A stretch of 51,331 bases of DNA, taken from positions 1 through 51,331 of the forward strand of contig NZ_JAIVFQ010000055.1 in NCBI RefSeq assembly GCF_020829495.1. The letters are read 5' to 3'. This DNA comes from Nostoc favosum CHAB5714 (GTDB lineage: Bacteria; Cyanobacteriota; Cyanobacteriia; Cyanobacteriales; Nostocaceae). The notes under the pieces are model-generated. The model saw only the letters and a list, made by a program, of their open reading frames with translations, was not told the DNA's origin and ran no database searches. The number at the start of each line of letters is the position of its first letter. Within the stretch, counting starts at the first letter, position 1. Both the position numbers and the translations under genes were made by a program. This document shows, piece by piece, positions 16,301 through 24,316 of the stretch.

Positions 16301-18823
16301 CTATTCTTCACCTTTCTCCTGAAGGAGCGATCGCCAATCTTCAATCGCCTTCTCTGTCCACAGCCAATTTTTAGCTAATTTATCTACCTGGAAATTTACT
16401 GGATCAGACTTGAGAACCATTTGCCGCAACTTGATCGCTTCATTCAGATATTGTGTCTGCTTACCATTAGATTGACTCAGTGCAGATTTATACAGTCCCA
16501 GAGCTAAACCAGCATAAGAAGTTAAAGCATCTTGAGGCACTGCTGTCTTTGTAGATGTTGAGTCTGTGTTCTGCTTTTTAAGAGCTAAATTCAAAGCCTT
16601 AAACCAAGAATCATTACCTCGATTTAAATCGCCTTCAGTGTAGTAAGCAAATCCCAAAGCGTTATTATACAAAAGCGATTCTGGGTTAGCTTTTGCAGCA
16701 GTTTCCCAGTAACGGCGGGCATCATCGACACTATAGTTTTTGTCTCCCGTTTGGATAGACTGCCACGCTAATCGTCCCTTGTAAAAGTTGACAGATGGAT
16801 CATCAGCTTGTTTATTGGGAATTAGTTTCAGGGCAGTTTCAGCCGCAGTCAGTGCGCCACGATTGAGTAGTTCTTCTACAGCCAATAACCCACTTCGCAA
16901 GTCGCCCTGGCTCAATTTTTCCGTAGCCGTGGCGGTGACAATTCCAGTCTCTGCTGTCTGTAAGTCGTGATTTTGCTGTTTTTTAATGGGTAAAGACTGG
17001 GTGGGAATTACTGGTATATTAGGCAAATATGGCTGCTGGGGTCGATGCCACCACCAATTTAAGCCGATCGCAGCAGCTAAGGCACTGATCCCCATAATAC
17101 CCACAATTGGCCACAGCTTGCGGCGACGGGTACGAGGTCTTGGGGGGGCTGGTTGCGATGCCTGCGGCCGCCTACGCAAAAAATCAGCAGAATTTTGCCA
17201 ATTTCCTTCCAAGTTTCCAGGAGTTTGAGGTAGCGGTGTTGGGGCTTCTCCCCACAAATCTGCTTCCTCTTGCGAAGAAGTCATTTCTTCTGAAACCTGG
17301 CTTTGCTGAAGACTATTTTCTGAAATTTGTTGATCCAGTTCAGTTGGAGCTTTTTGGTTATCTAGCTGACGAAATAAATCCGAAACCATAGCACAATCTT
17401 CTGCATAGCTTGGGTCATCATACTCAATTTCATCAACAAGATCGCCCCAAGTATCTTCACCTAGCCAGTCCAACCCAGAATCACGCGCCAAACCAGAAGG
17501 AATCATATCCTCCATTCCTAAAGGCATCTCGCTATCATCTGCCATAGCAGAGTACATCGTAGAAGTTGCCCCTAAAGGCGAATTATACTGGTTGGACTTT
17601 GCGCTTTCTGATAACTCAGTTTCCTGACTCAGAAAACCGTCAAATTCTGGCTGGAGATACAAAATCGGTAATGCCCAGTACATCTGGTGAGAACCATAGG
17701 CAGAAATTAATCCTTGGCGTACCCGACTGACGCACAAATCTACTGGATATCCCTGACTCAAGTTGCGGTAAAACAATTGTGTGAGCGTCAACGCCACTTC
17801 ATCAGGAATCCGTTCTGACATCGCCAAAACGCTTCTAATTCCGCGCTTCACCAGACTTTCTGCCAGGTTTCGTTCGCCAGTATCTCCAGAGAGATCGGAT
17901 GCAGCTGTGTATGCCCCTAAGCAGGAGTTAAACACTGCCATTTGGATGTTATTGTTGACGAGCAAACCAGCCAGATCGTCCCCAGTCAAGATTTCCGTTA
18001 AGCCAGTTCTGCGACTAGCAAGATAAATTTCTCCGCCATTGGAACCTAAGTTACTATGACCAGAGTAGTGGAGAACATGGTATCTGCCTTGTTCTAGAGC
18101 TTGCGTCAGTTCTTCCCGCCCTGGTTGATCTAATACAGTGAGTTCAATTTCTGGAAAACGATTGCTATTTTCAGCAATTCGTGGTACGCGGTGAAGTTCC
18201 GCTTGCAGTTTGATAGCTTCCTGTTTCTGTAAGTCAAGGCGGACTTGATCTGAGGGGGAAGCGATTACCATCAATACTTTTACACCACCTTGTTGTAGTG
18301 GTGTGGGCATATTTTGCGTAGGCGTAGCCCCCCGCAGGGATCGCAAAGGGGAAGCCCCCAAAATTCCACTTTGGAAGCGAGAAAAAGCAACATAAGGCCC
18401 GGTAGCCAAAGGGCGATCGCCTGCGTGCATCACTTCCCAAGGCAGACGAGCTAGCCTCGTGTCTTTTAGCCCCAAGCGTAAGCGTAGTACTTGTTGATGG
18501 TTCTGGGCAATACCTTGAGCAGTAATCCAACTATCCCTGAGAGTGCCTTGAAATAGGGCGTTATAAAATTGTTGACCCAACGCCACCAAATTAACAGAGT
18601 TTCTGGCGATATTGCTTTCCTGCCCAGCAGAGGCGAATGGATCTCCTTGCAACACTGACTTCAACGGATCATTCATCAAATGCCCAGCAGCCATCAACCA
18701 ATCAGCTACAGGCCAACTCACCAATTCTTCTGCCAATGGTACCCCAGGCGCGACTTGTTCCGTCCGCACCAAGTAGTCATTTTGCCCTACAGGAGTTACC
18801 GAAATGTGGAATTCCTGGGTCAC
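16301..18823 (-). CDS. hetF: HetF-like CHAT (caspase-related) protease, heterocyst regulator
   Basis: The 840-residue product has an N-terminal CHAT peptidase domain. The predicted dyad is H256 in LHYSGHSNLG and C301 in FNSCLGAY. An acidic, low-complexity linker follows, then one membrane helix (LWPIVGIMGISALAAAIGL, ~570-590), then TPR-like helices. This architecture and the adjacent NsiR1-like array identify HetF. HetF is needed in Nostoc PCC 7120 for heterocyst differentiation, normal division and control of PatA/HetR levels. The start is GTG at 18823, with AGGAG six bases upstream. Palindromic repeat DNA has entered the frame near 18312-18345 (about residues 160-171) and near 17156-17176 (RRRPQ). 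The upstream small RNAs run on the opposite strand and could pair with a long hetF leader. Confidence 0.85.
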   Translation of the reverse strand: MTQEFHISVTPVGQNDYLVRTEQVAPGVPLAEELVSWPVADWLMAAGHLMNDPLKSVLQGDPFASAGQESNIARNSVNLVALGQQFYNALFQGTLRDSWITAQGIAQNHQQVLRLRLGLKDTRLARLPWEVMHAGDRPLATGPYVAFSRFQSGILGASPLRSLRGATPTQNMPTPLQQGGVKVLMVIASPSDQVRLDLQKQEAIKLQAELHRVPRIAENSNRFPEIELTVLDQPGREELTQALEQGRYHVLHYSGHSNLGSNGGEIYLASRRTGLTEILTGDDLAGLLVNNNIQMAVFNSCLGAYTAASDLSGDTGERNLAESLVKRGIRSVLAMSERIPDEVALTLTQLFYRNLSQGYPVDLCVSRVRQGLISAYGSHQMYWALPILYLQPEFDGFLSQETELSESAKSNQYNSPLGATSTMYSAMADDSEMPLGMEDMIPSGLARDSGLDWLGEDTWGDLVDEIEYDDPSYAEDCAMVSDLFRQLDNQKAPTELDQQISENSLQQSQVSEEMTSSQEEADLWGEAPTPLPQTPGNLEGNWQNSADFLRRRPQASQPAPPRPRTRRRKLWPIVGIMGISALAAAIGLNWWWHRPQQPYLPNIPVIPTQSLPIKKQQNHDLQTAETGIVTATATEKLSQGDLRSGLLAVEELLNRGALTAAETALKLIPNKQADDPSVNFYKGRLAWQSIQTGDKNYSVDDARRYWETAAKANPESLLYNNALGFAYYTEGDLNRGNDSWFKALNLALKKQNTDSTSTKTAVPQDALTSYAGLALGLYKSALSQSNGKQTQYLNEAIKLRQMVLKSDPVNFQVDKLAKNWLWTEKAIEDWRSLLQEKGEE
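18312..18345. repeat. Palindromic interspersed repeat inside hetF
   Basis: GCGTAGGCGTAGCCCCCCGC and the following AGGGATCGC belong to the palindromic family also found at 44575, 47038 and 50045. Here it is translated in frame as part of GASPLRSLRGATPTQ in the HetF peptidase domain. Confidence 0.7.
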
Positions 18824-18967
18824 AGTTTCTCCTGTCCGCCTCCTAAATCTGGTTTGAAACGCGAAAGTTTCAAGTCGATTCTTCGCTCCCTCTGATAACT
18901 TAGATGCATCCCACCCCTGAATGTTTCTGATTCTAGTTGTTTTGCTTTTTCTGCCTTTACAACTTTA

Positions 18968-19063
18968 TCCGGATCGGATTACTTGCGACTAGAACACTTA
19001 ATTGGTAGATGCACCTTGATCTTCAACTCCCCTAGTTGGCTAAAACCCACTGGGGGTTTTTTT
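18968..19063 (+). ncRNA. nsiR1: NsiR1-like small RNA unit 1 with DIF1-type promoter
   Basis: TCCGGA at 18968-18973 lies 16 bp before TAGAAC (18990-18995), followed by a predicted transcript of about 19001-19063. The body contains TTGGTAGATGCACC and an intrinsic terminator (CCCCTAGTTGG / CCCACTGGGG plus T-run). Heterocyst-specific promoters in Nostoc PCC 7120 are described with TCCGGA at -35, and NsiR1 is a ~60-nt RNA in a tandem array upstream of hetF. Both match this locus. Confidence 0.78.
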
Positions 19064-19106
19064 CAATTTTGGCAAACAACAGCAACTTCTGACGCAGATA
19101 TTCTCT

Positions 19107-19207
19107 ACCAGAAAATAGTGCTTAACCCTAGAATACTTGATTAGTAGATGGGATGTTCCTTGATTTTTAACTCCCTTAATCAGTTCATATCCACTCTTGT
19201 TTTTTTG
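19107..19207 (+). ncRNA. NsiR1-like unit 2, degenerate
   Basis: The -10-like TAGAAT (19129) is intact, but the -35 position reads ACCAGA instead of TCCGGA. The body (TTAGTAGATGGGATGTTCC) and terminator stem have drifted, though the T-run at 19200-19207 remains. It is probably an eroded, possibly silent copy. Confidence 0.55.
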
Positions 19208-19241
19208 ACACAAAAGAAGAATCAATTTTCTCAGAAATTTA

Positions 19242-19337
19242 TCCGGAGCATGGTGGTTAAACCTAGAACATTTAATTGGTAGATGCACCCTGATAACTAG
19301 CTCCCCTGGTTGGCTAAGGCCCACTGGGGGTTTTTTT
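19242..19337 (+). ncRNA. nsiR1: NsiR1-like unit 3
   Basis: TCCGGA (19242-19247), exactly 16 bp, then TAGAAC (19264-19269). The predicted RNA is about 19275-19337, with GGTAGATGCACCCTGATAAC and the terminator ending in seven T. All elements are intact and the spacing equals that of unit 1. Confidence 0.78.
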
Positions 19338-19524
19338 ATGAAGGAAGTAAGCACAAAACTTACGCACTAAAAGCTTGAAACCTATATCTGAATAAACCCA
19401 CGCCAGTTGCTTTTGCTGTTCAAAGACGCTCTTGCTAGCAAGCTTTAAGAGTCGGGGAACCCTTTGAGTAGTTCCTACCCTACGCATTCCTACGTTGCTA
19501 CCGTTACGCTAAGAGCAAACTACT

Positions 19525-19740
19525 GGCCATACGTGTCAACTTAACGTAAAAGTCATGCCCCGCAAGGAACTTCAGTTCTTTGCTAATAGCAAAAGTCATC
19601 TGAAGCTGACTAAATATAACCAAAAATCTTTAGTCTACTTCAGTAGACTTTAGCTAAAAGCCAAAGAACTTTAGTTCAAGGCGGGTGAGTCAAGCCGAAA
19701 GTTTTGCCATTTCTAGGCTTTTGTTGACACCAATGACTAC
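19525..19740. repeat. MITE-like inverted repeat between NsiR1 units
   Basis: CATACGTGTCAAC on the left is mirrored by GTTGACACCAATG on the right. The interior holds a further palindrome (AGTCTACTTCAGTAGACT near 19641). The ends resemble the GGTGTCAACTTAA pair of the element at 1413-1719. It lies in a ~510-bp interruption of the NsiR1 array. Confidence 0.55.
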
Positions 19741-19864
19741 TGGCTCCCCTGAAAAAGGGGGAACTTTAAGAGCCAACTTTTTCAGGGGTTTGGGGGATCT
19801 CTTGTGCATAAGCCCTAAAGCAGCAATCATGCTTGACACACCCATTATTTAAGGCAGCGCACCA

Positions 19865-19916
19865 GTCATTTAATTGGCAAATTAATCCTGATAACTAACC
19901 CCTCTGAGGTTTTTCT
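19865..19916 (+). ncRNA. NsiR1-like unit 4, remnant
   Basis: TTTAATTGG and CCTGATAACTAACCCC are recognisable, but the GTAGATGCAC segment is altered, the terminator is shortened to CCTCTGAGG plus five T, and no TCCGGA precedes it at the expected distance. It is most likely a decayed copy. Confidence 0.45.
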
Positions 19917-19953
19917 CTGATAAACAAACACTAACAACTTCAATGCTAATTTA

Positions 19954-20147
19954 TCCGGTAGCGACCCATTTACTTTAGTAGGACTTACGCAAAAGTACAC
20001 GCTGTAGGGGCAATTCATGAATTGCCCCTACGTGAAAATAAGGGTTTCAGCTATTGTTTGCGTAAGTCCTGTTTAGAAAAGATTATTGGTAGATGCACCC
20101 TGATAACTCACTCCCCTAGTTGGCTAACACCCACTGGGGTTTTTTTT
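19954..20147 (+). ncRNA. NsiR1-like unit 5, promoter split by an insertion
   Basis: TCCGGT (19954-19959) belongs to this unit but is now about 114 bp from the -10-like TAGAAA (20074-20079), because a MITE lies between them. The predicted RNA body, about 20085-20147, is intact with its terminator. Removing the insertion and one TTTAG copy restores the exact 16-bp spacer. Confidence 0.7.
19978..20072. mobile_element. 91-93 bp MITE inside NsiR1 unit 5
   Basis: AGGACTTACGCAAA at 19980 is mirrored by TTTGCGTAAGTCCT ending at 20070. The middle is another palindrome, GTAGGGGCAATTCATGAATT plus GCCCCTAC. TTTAG stands on both sides (19974-19978 and 20072-20076) and is the probable target duplication. 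Confidence 0.8.
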
Positions 20148-20206
20148 ACTTGCTTCGGCGTAGCCCGTCGTAGAAATTGCCATCAACCCCCATTTTGACG
20201 ATTTTC

Positions 20207-20302
20207 TCCGGAAAATACTGGTAGCCCCTAGAAAAGATTACTGGTAGATGCACCCTGATAACTCACTCCCCTAGTTAGGTTAACACCAACTGGGGTTTTT
20301 TT
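20207..20302 (+). ncRNA. nsiR1: NsiR1-like unit 6
   Basis: TCCGGA (20207-20212), 16 bp, TAGAAA (20229-20234). The predicted RNA is about 20240-20302, with CTGGTAGATGCACCCTGATA and terminator CCCCTAGTTAGGTTAACACC followed by AACTGGGG and seven T. Intact. Confidence 0.77.
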
Positions 20303-20336
20303 ATTTTAAAAAATAACTGACCTTTGTACAAATTTA

Positions 20337-20432
20337 TCCGGAGTATGGTGTTCAACCTGAGAACATTTAATTGGTAGATGCACCCTGATAACTAACTCCC
20401 CTGGTTGGCTAACACCCACTGGGGGTTTTTTT
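20337..20432 (+). ncRNA. nsiR1: NsiR1-like unit 7
   Basis: TCCGGA (20337-20342), 16 bp, GAGAAC at the -10 position (20359-20364; other units have TAGAA). The predicted RNA is about 20370-20432, with body and terminator near-identical to unit 3. The weaker -10 may lower its output. The ~395 bp beyond it to the next gene hold a GACGCGTAGCGG-type repeat and nothing else recognisable. Confidence 0.74.
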
Positions 20433-20827
20433 GGCTTAGACGCGTAGCGGCTTGTCGTTAGACATCGCCCACATAACTGGAGTGCATCACTATACTTGTT
20501 GTTATTGCTGGTAGACCTTGAGTATGCTTCTGTTGCCAGGATAAAGCATAACCCGATCACGCCATCCCTGAATCGCTTTCTTTTTATTATGAGCTAGAGA
20601 TGCCATAGCAAAATGATTGCTATGATATTTAATCATAATTCTTAATTTTTTTTCTACATTTTGACCCTTACTCCCAAAAAATCGCCCTCCCTACTAAAAG
20701 CAGGGAAGGAGAAAAAGTTACTGGTTTAGGGTTTCACTATTAAGTTGCCAAGAATGACCAGCTATATGGTAATATTTTATGGCGTTATGCTAAAAAACTT
20801 TGCCTAGAATCAAAGAGTCCCCAACCC

Positions 20828-21151
20828 ATGAGTTTAGCTGTAATTAAGTTCTCTTCAGAAGAGTGCGGCATTTGCCACAAAATGTCTTTTTATGACAAAA
20901 AAGTGGCTGAAGAACTGGGTTTAGAATTTATCGATGTAAAAATGCAGGATACGGCTGCTTACCGCAAGTATCGCAAGATTTTATTAACTCAGTATCCCGA
21001 TAAATCAGAAATGGGATGGCCTACTTACATCATCTGCAATTCTCCAGAAGGGGAATTTGAGATTGTGGGTGAAGTAAAAGGAGGTCATCCCAAAGGGGAG
21101 TTTAGAAGCCGTCTTCAAGAAGTTCTGAATTCCCCAGCTAGTCAGAACTAA
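20828..21151 (+). CDS. Thioredoxin-family protein (CGIC)
   Basis: The 107-residue protein has a thioredoxin fold with the active-site pair C13-G-I-C16 right after the first strand (LAVIKFSSEECGICHKM). The cis-proline region is GWPTYIICNSPEGEF. Cytosolic; no signal peptide. The CGIC dipeptide differs from the classical CGPC, so its redox potential and partner probably differ from those of TrxA. It lies downstream of the NsiR1-like array on the same strand. Its stop overlaps by 4 bp the stop of the convergent gene at 21148. Confidence 0.82.
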   Translation: MSLAVIKFSSEECGICHKMSFYDKKVAEELGLEFIDVKMQDTAAYRKYRKILLTQYPDKSEMGWPTYIICNSPEGEFEIVGEVKGGHPKGEFRSRLQEVLNSPASQN

Positions 21152-21372
21152 ATTACCTCAAAAGATTTGACCTCTAGGACAGGGCCAATCATGGCAGTAG
21201 TCATGATATCTTCACGCACCTGTCCTTTTACTTTTGCTTTTTGTCCGGCTTTGAGTAAGTTTTTGTCAGCCCCTCTGAGGATTTCGTAAGTAACGCCCTC
21301 TTCTGTGACTAACGCCCATGCGCCTGTGCCAATATCACGGTGTTCGATCGTACCTGTAAGTGTAATGCTCAT
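21148..21372 (-). CDS. Small OB-fold-like protein (DUF5818-like), 74 aa
   Basis: The 74-residue product is almost all beta: SITLTGTIEHRDIGTGAWAL, VTYEILRGADKNLLKAGQKAKVKG, then PVLEVKSFEV. The pattern (strand, G-W strand, 'L..GQKAKVKG') is that of small single-domain OB-like proteins found in bacteria, DUF5818 or similar. No signal peptide or metal site. The role is unknown. The start ATG at 21372 is followed upstream by a GAGTTGG repeat array that separates it from the subtilase gene on the same strand. Its 3' end overlaps the thioredoxin gene by 4 bp. Confidence 0.65.
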   Translation of the reverse strand: MSITLTGTIEHRDIGTGAWALVTEEGVTYEILRGADKNLLKAGQKAKVKGQVREDIMTTAMIGPVLEVKSFEVI

Positions 21373-21384
21373 AAATAGTGCTGA

Positions 21385-21475
21385 GTGGGGGAGTTAGGAG
21401 TTGGGAGTTGGGAGTTGGGAGTTGGGAGTTAGGAGTTGGGAGTTGGGAGTTGGGAGTTAGGAGTTGGGAGTTATA
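21385..21475. repeat. GGGAGTT heptamer array
   Basis: About eleven tandem GGGAGTT/AGGAGTT units between two minus-strand genes, followed by CCCCATGCCCAATG-type units. Confidence 0.9.
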
Positions 21476-21526
21476 AAAATTTATTCCCCATGCCCAATGC
21501 CCCATTCCCAATTCCCAATTCTCCAT

Positions 21527-23380
21527 TTATGCTATTTTTTCTTCATTTTTCAATGCTAAACGAGCAAGTCCATAACAGATTAGGGCATTGGCGATCAGGA
21601 AGAGGCGTGCGATGTGACCACTTCCCAAACCCAAAACTGCTGGATCTAAAAATGCACTTACCGTCAGGCAGGCTGCGACACCTAATGTTGAACCAATGGC
21701 AAACCATTTCCAACTAGGATGTCCCAGCAGCAATGCCATTAACACGATGGGAATCAGTACGCTAGCAAATAGGGGATTCAATGCATCGGTTCCCTGGAGA
21801 GTATTGCCTAGCTCGGGAATTGAACTGCCCAAAACCCGGAAAGGCCATTGGGGAAGATCAAAAATATAGATTCCCTTGAGGAAGAATAACCCGGAACTAC
21901 CAGCGATTAGTCCACTAAATAAAGACCAACTCCAAGTGAAGGGGAAGTAAACCCGTAAAAACCAAGCCAGCAGATAGGAACCAACTACCATTAAAACTTT
22001 GGGTAACAGTGCTACCGCACCACCATCAATCCAAAAGCCGGGGTTAAGATAGCCGTTATCCCGTAACCATCGAAAGAAATCTGGAAAACTGATTTGTCCG
22101 CTAAAGGCTAGTTTGACTGCTGCTTCTGCATTGAGTTGTCCAGCGCCATAATAGTTCAAACCATCATCCTGGATAACTCGCGCCGACTGTTTAAGGACTT
22201 TTAAAATTTCATCTGGTTCTTTGATGCCAGCAGCTTTGATTAATGCCGCAACACCAGCAACGTGGGGAGAAGCCATACTTGTACCCTGGAAACCCAGAAA
22301 TACCCCTTCGCCCTTTTCGTCAATAGTTTCTTGCAGAATCTTACCAGCTTCGCTACCACCAGGAGCAGAGATATCTACCCCAGCACCAAAGTTAGAATAG
22401 GGCGCTCTTTCACCATCTGGGCCAATTGCGGAAACGCCGATTACATACGGATAGCGGGCTGGATAGCTTGCCCCATTGGCGTTTTCATTTCCGGCTGCGG
22501 CAATGATAACTACGCCTTTTCTATGGGCATACTCGATCGCTTCTTTCATCAACTTGCTTTCACCGCCACCGCCTAAGCTCATATTAATCACATCTGCGCC
22601 TTTATCAGCAGCAAATTTAATCGCTTCGGCAATATCGGCAACAGTACCGCCACCATACGAACTGAGTACCTTGAGCGGCATTAAACTGGCTTGGTAAGCA
22701 ATTCCAGCTACGCCATATTTGTTATTTGTGGCTTGGGCAATAGTTCCGGCAACATGGGTACCGTGACCATTATCGTCTTTGGCTTCTTCTCGGTCGTTAA
22801 CAAAATCATAGCCTTTGACGAATTTTGTCTCATACAAGTCGCGCACCTTGGTAATACCGGTGTCAATTACTGCAACTGTGATGCCACTGCCTTTGGTTTG
22901 ACTCCATGCGCCTTCAATACCAATTTTGTGCAAGTTCCACTGCTTGCTGTAATACTGGTCATTGGGGCCAGTTAATGAGGGGGTTGTCTGATCATCATCT
23001 TCTTGGGGTCTCAAAAATTCTCCAAGCCTTGCTGCTTGACCGGGTTGTGGAATTTTGCTGTAGATATAGTTTGGTTCAATGAATTCTGTAGCTTGGGCAA
23101 ACTGAGATTTTTTCAGTTCTTTGAGCCGTTGGCGATCGCCCTTGATAATATAGACATTATCTTTTTTGGAAAACTTGTTGTCTAATTGGGGTGTAACGTT
23201 GTATTGTTTGGCGATCGCTTGCAGATCCTGTTCCACCACAAGTGATGGAATATCTTCCCGAAAATCAAGCAAAATCGTCTCAAACTCTCCTTTAGCTGCC
23301 AATCCCTGGAAATTCAGGAAACCAAATATGGCAGATCCCAGCCCAATGACAAACAAGCACAATAATATAAGTTTTCTCAT
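21527..23380 (-). CDS. S8 subtilisin-like serine peptidase with C-terminal membrane segments
   Basis: The 617-residue protein opens with a hydrophobic signal or anchor (LILLCLFVIGLGSAIFGFL). A propeptide-like region follows (~30-110), then a subtilase domain with the full triad: D173 (VIDTGI), H206 (NGHGTHVAG) and S368 (GTSMASPHVAG). N299 of AAAGNEN is the oxyanion residue. The domain ends near residue 430. The last ~160 residues form about four hydrophobic helices (for example VLMVVGSYLLAWFL and SVLIPIVLMALLLG), so the protease is probably membrane-tethered with its catalytic domain outside the cytosol. C-terminal membrane domains are uncommon in subtilases. Substrate unknown. It is divergent from the small membrane-anchored gene at 23494. 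Confidence 0.9.
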   Translation of the reverse strand: MRKLILLCLFVIGLGSAIFGFLNFQGLAAKGEFETILLDFREDIPSLVVEQDLQAIAKQYNVTPQLDNKFSKKDNVYIIKGDRQRLKELKKSQFAQATEFIEPNYIYSKIPQPGQAARLGEFLRPQEDDDQTTPSLTGPNDQYYSKQWNLHKIGIEGAWSQTKGSGITVAVIDTGITKVRDLYETKFVKGYDFVNDREEAKDDNGHGTHVAGTIAQATNNKYGVAGIAYQASLMPLKVLSSYGGGTVADIAEAIKFAADKGADVINMSLGGGGESKLMKEAIEYAHRKGVVIIAAAGNENANGASYPARYPYVIGVSAIGPDGERAPYSNFGAGVDISAPGGSEAGKILQETIDEKGEGVFLGFQGTSMASPHVAGVAALIKAAGIKEPDEILKVLKQSARVIQDDGLNYYGAGQLNAEAAVKLAFSGQISFPDFFRWLRDNGYLNPGFWIDGGAVALLPKVLMVVGSYLLAWFLRVYFPFTWSWSLFSGLIAGSSGLFFLKGIYIFDLPQWPFRVLGSSIPELGNTLQGTDALNPLFASVLIPIVLMALLLGHPSWKWFAIGSTLGVAACLTVSAFLDPAVLGLGSGHIARLFLIANALICYGLARLALKNEEKIA

Positions 23381-23493
23381 ATTAACTCATCACCGCTTTT
23401 TGCCAGTTTGCTCACTACCATAACTTATCTCCATCCTTTAGTGGTGGATTTTGCACTTTTAGTTACAAGTTTCACTCAGGACTTTTTTAAACG

Positions 23494-23928
23494 ATGGAAC
23501 GTGGTCTTTTGTGGTTGCCCTTATTAGTAATGTTTTTCTGGTTGGCTTGGCAAGGCTCGAAGGAGTATCAAAAAGTTGAAGCCTATCGCGCTTGGGCAGA
23601 GCAATTTGAACGGGCTAAGTACGATATTTATTCAGTATTGGGTCAAAAAGGTAACAATCTAACTTGGGGAAAACCCACGCCTAAAGGGCCTATTAAACTA
23701 GAAACATTCTCTTTGCTTGATGTTAGGGAAATATATCTTTTAGTAGATGACAAAAAAGTAGATTTAGAAAATCTACCAGAAAAAGGTCGTTCTATAGAGT
23801 TAGAATTTCTATTTTCCGAATCTACTGATTCAGTTCGGGTTCCGTTTACAGAAATCCCTTTGGCAGCAGAATGGGGTAAGTTTTTGCAGAGGGCGTTAGA
23901 AAGTTTGCGATCGCAAGCGAATCAGTAG
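23494..23928 (+). CDS. Conserved hypothetical, N-terminally membrane-anchored, 144 aa
   Basis: Not recognised as a named family. One N-terminal hydrophobic segment (GLLWLPLLVMFFWLAWQG, residues 4-21) without a clear cleavage site suggests an anchored protein. The remainder is soluble and charged, with a beta-rich stretch (LDVREIYLLVDDKKVDLENL, then SIELEFLFSES). The clean frame, and a 113-bp divergent gap from the subtilase gene, support a real gene and possibly shared regulation with the protease. A role as a protease partner is speculation from position only. Confidence 0.6.
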   Translation: MERGLLWLPLLVMFFWLAWQGSKEYQKVEAYRAWAEQFERAKYDIYSVLGQKGNNLTWGKPTPKGPIKLETFSLLDVREIYLLVDDKKVDLENLPEKGRSIELEFLFSESTDSVRVPFTEIPLAAEWGKFLQRALESLRSQANQ

Positions 23929-24316
23929 TTATATCAAGTCTGGCTAATTATTTATGGCAGTAGGTATCATAATCAAAATATTTAATTGAAGATAGAGGAA
24001 AGTCAAAGATGTAATCAGCAGATTAGCTGTGCTATGACCCAAACCAGTTAAAGTATGAATGAGAGCGATCGCGTAGTGAAGTTGAACACTGGCCGTGAGG
24101 TCTATTTTTTGGTGTTGCAAAATATTCCCCTTTTTTGTACTTTTACCAGACTAATGCTAGTTTTTAAACCCAACCCCTTACAGTCATAGGGTGTAGAGAA
24201 GCCCAGTAAAGAATTTAGTTGCTCAATATTAAATCTTCTTTGTCTAGTTATTCCTCTACACCTGCTCCGTTGGCGCAGCCTCTCGTACATAAGAGACTTA
24301 GTATCAAAACACACAA
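23929..24316. other. Intergenic region, no gene supported
   Basis: This 388-bp stretch lies between convergent genes. It contains a fragment of the palindromic repeat family (GTTGGCGCAGCCTCTCGTAC near 24269). A 70-codon minus-strand frame here overlaps that repeat and is not credible. No terminator hairpin with a T-run was seen. Confidence 0.5.

Noticed and set aside
16788..18026. Plus-strand frames opposite hetF
   Set aside because: Short shadows of the hetF frame with no start signals or family resemblance.
24102..24314. 70-codon minus-strand frame
   Set aside because: Overlaps an interspersed repeat, resembles no protein, and lacks a start signal.
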